Source: Adiantum capillus-veneris
Lineage: Eukaryota > Streptophyta > Polypodiopsida > Polypodiales > Pteridaceae
DNA: 64,000 bases
Direction: 5' to 3'
Assembly (NCBI GenBank): GCA_014529385.2
Contig: CM043954.1
Span: 98,292,747 to 98,356,746 of the forward strand
Position 1 is the first letter of the stretch; every line of letters starts with the position of its first letter. Both the position numbers and the translations under genes were made by a program. Below, piece after piece: positions 61,737 through 64,000 of this stretch. The notes under the pieces are model-generated. The model worked only from the letters and a program-made list of their open reading frames with translations, did not search any database and was not told the origin of the DNA.

Positions 61737-62462
61737 GCTTCTCTTCAGGGGTAATCACATGGACAGAAGGGGGTGGCTGAGGAATGGTGCTAACTGCTAT
61801 CAAATTGAGCTTGAGAAAGGTAAACTCGTTTTGGCTTTGACTTGGGTTTGACTTGTGTTCGAAGCCGTGGATGCACGAAGTTTAGGGCAATCCTTACTGT
61901 CGTGATCCTTCGTTTTAGGGCAATGACGACAAGGAGGGGACCCTTCTGGCAGGGGGCATTTGCTTTGGTAATGACCATATTCCTAGCATCTGTAGCACAA
62001 AATGGGCCGATTCAATGGGCGAGTTGAAGGGCGAGGTGGTCCTTGCTCGTGGTGCATGGAGTTGGAGGTGGAGGCATAGAAGCTTTGAGGGGATGAGCGA
62101 GCATGGGCATGATAAAAGCTCTGAGAGGGAAAAGTACTTTGCATACCTTGCATAGGGGCTGTCAATAAAGGTGGCATGTGGTGTGGATGGCCACAGACAG
62201 AAACCATGTTGGATGCAAGTGTTGGCCCTTGTTGAAGAGTAGGACCAAGACTTTTCTGTATTTGTCGCAATCCCTTGAGGTAGTAGCAGTCCTTGTCCTC
62301 ATGCCCAGACTTTTCACAGAAGTGGCAGTAAACCCGAAGGGGGCATTCATGTGGAGGGTGCCCTGGAGAGTGGCATGAGCTACACCAAACCATAGCCTTA
62401 GTCTCCTGCTGAGACTTGAGCTCTTCTAGCTCATGCTTGATCTATTCCAATGCCTCGTGATC
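61737..62462 (-). pseudogene. T6 gag C-terminus with zinc knuckles
   Basis: 62393-61983 reads CSSCHSPGHPPHECPLRVYC, CHFCEKSGHEDKDC and ends at CYRC* (the third knuckle, with a stop where Gly should be). The fourth follows in another frame (KDHDSKDCPK type). Frame break near 61790. Confidence 0.85.
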
Positions 62463-62891
62463 ATAGTAGTCTCGTACGGTCCCGTACGTTTTGTACGCGT
62501 ACGATGATGTGCGGTACTAAACGAACTAAAAAATTTTATGATGTACGATGACGTTATGTACGTTCAAATTTAAAAAAACAAATAATTCTCAAGTCTAAGG
62601 GCCTAAGGCTTAGGCCTTAATACTTACTTATAGAAACTTGACATTTGTATAGATTACAAGTTAGTAGTTACAATACTACATAGTACATAGTACAATGTAA
62701 AGAGTCAAGACTCAAAGACTAAAGAATATGAGCATTACATAAACCAAAATGATCATTGAAATTTGATAAGTAGAGACCAAGGGGCAAGGGCTACAAAGTA
62801 CTCAAAAAGTGGCAAGGGATACAAAAAAGTGGGGGGACCAAGTGGCAAGGGCTACAAAGTACTCAAAAAGTGGCACACCATAATAGAGAGA

Positions 62892-63375
62892 CTAAATAGT
62901 AAAGTCACTAGTCACTAGTGCTCTCATCATCTTCCTCATCTTCCTCTTCTGAGCCTTGCTCATCAACATCATCCTCTTCCTCACAAGAGTCGAAGGATGA
63001 CGGCTCATAATCTCCATCACTAATGAGGTTGCCTTCATCATCATACTCTGGCTCTCGAGGCTCTCTATCCTCGGAAGTGATGGCCGCCGCACAAGAGCCG
63101 CTTCCGGAGCCTCGCCGCACATAGGTCCTAGGAGCCTCCGTGGGTGTTGTTGATGCTTTGCCTCTACCTCTTGTAGCCCTGGCACATCTGCCTCTTGTAG
63201 CCGATGTAACTCCATGGATGACGACCTTCTTGCGTGATCGTGTGCGAGAAACCCGGCGATCAATCTCCTCAAGCTCCAAGTAGAGCTCACGAAAAATCAT
63301 TTGCTCCTCAGGGTCTTGCTCTTTATTGACACTCTTTAGAGTGTCAATCGTAAGTGTGAGCTCATCCACGTTGAC
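62892..63375 (-). pseudogene. hAT2 last exon, acidic tail
   Basis: Begins VNVDELTLTIDTLKSV after ..AAATAG. It continues PEEQMIFRELYLELEEIDRR, a basic RGR-rich part (ATRGRGKASTT), and a strongly acidic end (EEDDVDEQGSEEEDEEDDES). This layout is known from plant hAT transposases with DUF659. Stop at 62892. Confidence 0.8.
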
Positions 63376-63492
63376 CTATTTGACATTTACAACATTGGAC
63401 AATGAAAACATAATTAGTATATTCAAACTAATTAAAGACTAGACTCTAGAGTATAGAAAATGGAGAGAGTAGTGATTATAATTTATAATTTA

Positions 63493-63658
63493 TGCCTGTC
63501 GAGCCATAGGCATCTCATGCATAGAGCGCAACATGCGTAAATTGGAGCAACAATAGATAAGTCGCTCTAATTGCTTCGTTGAGAGCTTGTTTCGGATTTT
63601 GGTGTGGATGAGGGAGTATGCGGACCAATTACGCTCACATGGCTCCCGATGAGCAATC
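63493..63658 (-). pseudogene. hAT2 dimerisation exon, frameshifted
   Basis: The exon starts after TTTTAG at 63659 with DCSSGA. An extra C near 63641 shifts the frame before CERNWSAYSLIHTKIRNKLS, STKQLERLIYCCSNLRML. CERNWS is the conserved core of the hAT dimerisation domain. The 3' border reads CAG|GCATAA, a GC donor, if the next exon starts at 63375. Confidence 0.82.
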
Positions 63659-63748
63659 CTAAAACACATCAAGAGAGGCATAAGTTATAAGAGACTATAG
63701 TTGAAGAGATTAAGCATAAAATGTAAAAGGTTGAGGCTTGTCGCTTAC

Positions 63749-64000
63749 TTGGCCAAGAACCCTCAAAGCAAGTCGTTTGAGAGTAGGCAATTGATAGCCA
63801 AAGCTCTCCCACCAAAATAAAGGCTTCACCAAGGATTGCCGCTTCCAACACAAGTTGGAAGTAAATGCGGTGCCTCGTTGGTCGCTATAGTTGATTACCT
63901 CTTGGAGAAATGCTCCAATGTCCTCTTCTTTTAGCACCTTAAAGAGGTAATTGTTGCGCTCCTCAATAAGCTCTTGATTTGCAAAGAGTTCGGGCTTCTT
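63749..64000 (-). pseudogene. hAT2 transposase exon, DUF659 to hAT C-terminal linker
   Basis: Open to the window edge: ELFANQELIEERNNYLFKVL, EEDIGAFLQEVINYSDQRG, then SLVKPLFWWESFGYQLPTLK and LALRVLGQ. WW.SFG..P.L..LA.RVL.Q is the beginning of the hAT dimerisation region. Donor GTAAGC at 63748. Confidence 0.85.

Larger units (their letters stand above)
60605..62462 (-). mobile_element. Tat-like fragment T6
   Basis: Minus strand gag C-terminus and protease, then minisatellite. The 5' part is cut by hAT2 at about 62462, in gag (the plus strand CCAATGCCTCGTGA matches T5 CATGAGGCATTGG). No LTR. RT and integrase are absent, as in T5. Confidence 0.82.
62462..64000 (-). mobile_element. hAT transposon hAT2, 3' half
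   Basis: Minus strand: three C-terminal transposase exons and a terminus at about 62462 inside T6. The subterminal 120 bp (62465-62580) is rich in GTACG (CGTACGG..CCGTACG, GTACGCGTACG), as expected of hAT subterminal transposase sites. The 5' half lies outside the window. Confidence 0.82.

Overview
The window is plant nuclear DNA. It combines short, well-phased exons of a plant callose synthase gene with very long introns, several families of Ty3/gypsy LTR retrotransposon nested in one another, a LINE family and two plant hAT transposons. Nothing bacterial, organellar or viral in free form was seen. The intron size and transposon load point to a large-genome vascular plant such as a fern, lycophyte or gymnosperm; the species cannot be told from the sequence.

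The only host gene recognised is a callose synthase (1,3-beta-glucan synthase, CalS/GSL family) on the minus strand. Nine exons (45328 down to 17067) join in phase into about 376 open codons. Exons 4 and 5 are separated by an intron of about 23.8 kb (44629-20798) made mostly of nested retrotransposons. Exons further 5' and 3' of these were not found; the rest of the window may be introns of the same gene.

Layout. 1-13636: a Tat-like Ty3/gypsy element (T1, minus strand), interrupted by a LARD-like element L (1797-6195) and by a LINE inside a GA microsatellite (6217-7779). 13637-17066: intergenic or intronic, with a family T 3' LTR at 15219-15548. 17067-20797: callose synthase exons 9 to 5, with a decayed LINE between exons 8 and 7. 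21250-43946: the nest. An old chromovirus B0 (to 23135, resuming at 42078) is split by its relative B1 (23136-42077). The B1 5' LTR is split by chromovirus A (23434-31299, two LTRs, 5-bp target duplication, nearly intact pol). Tat-like T3 (31594 to about 39835) sits just behind the B1 primer-binding site. A deleted Tat-like copy T4 closes the nest. 44630-45328: exons 4 to 1. 46890-49960: degraded gypsy element G. 51217-60110: chromovirus B2 (minus strand), its LTR broken by hAT1 and its chromodomain tail broken by T5 (54399-59559). 60200-62462: Tat-like fragment T6. 62462-64000: the 3' half of hAT2.

Family T unites much of the window. It has a leader of degenerate CTAGTCC units, a Gag with four zinc knuckles, PR-RT-RNaseH-IN, then a G-rich minisatellite downstream of pol, and in T1 and T3 an additional unrecognised ORF (ORFx) after the minisatellite. 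Tandem repeats in the 3' region are known for Tat/Ogre-type elements; the minisatellite-plus-ORFx arrangement is the best candidate here for something undescribed. All TE genes carry stops, frameshifts or deletions; element A is closest to intact.
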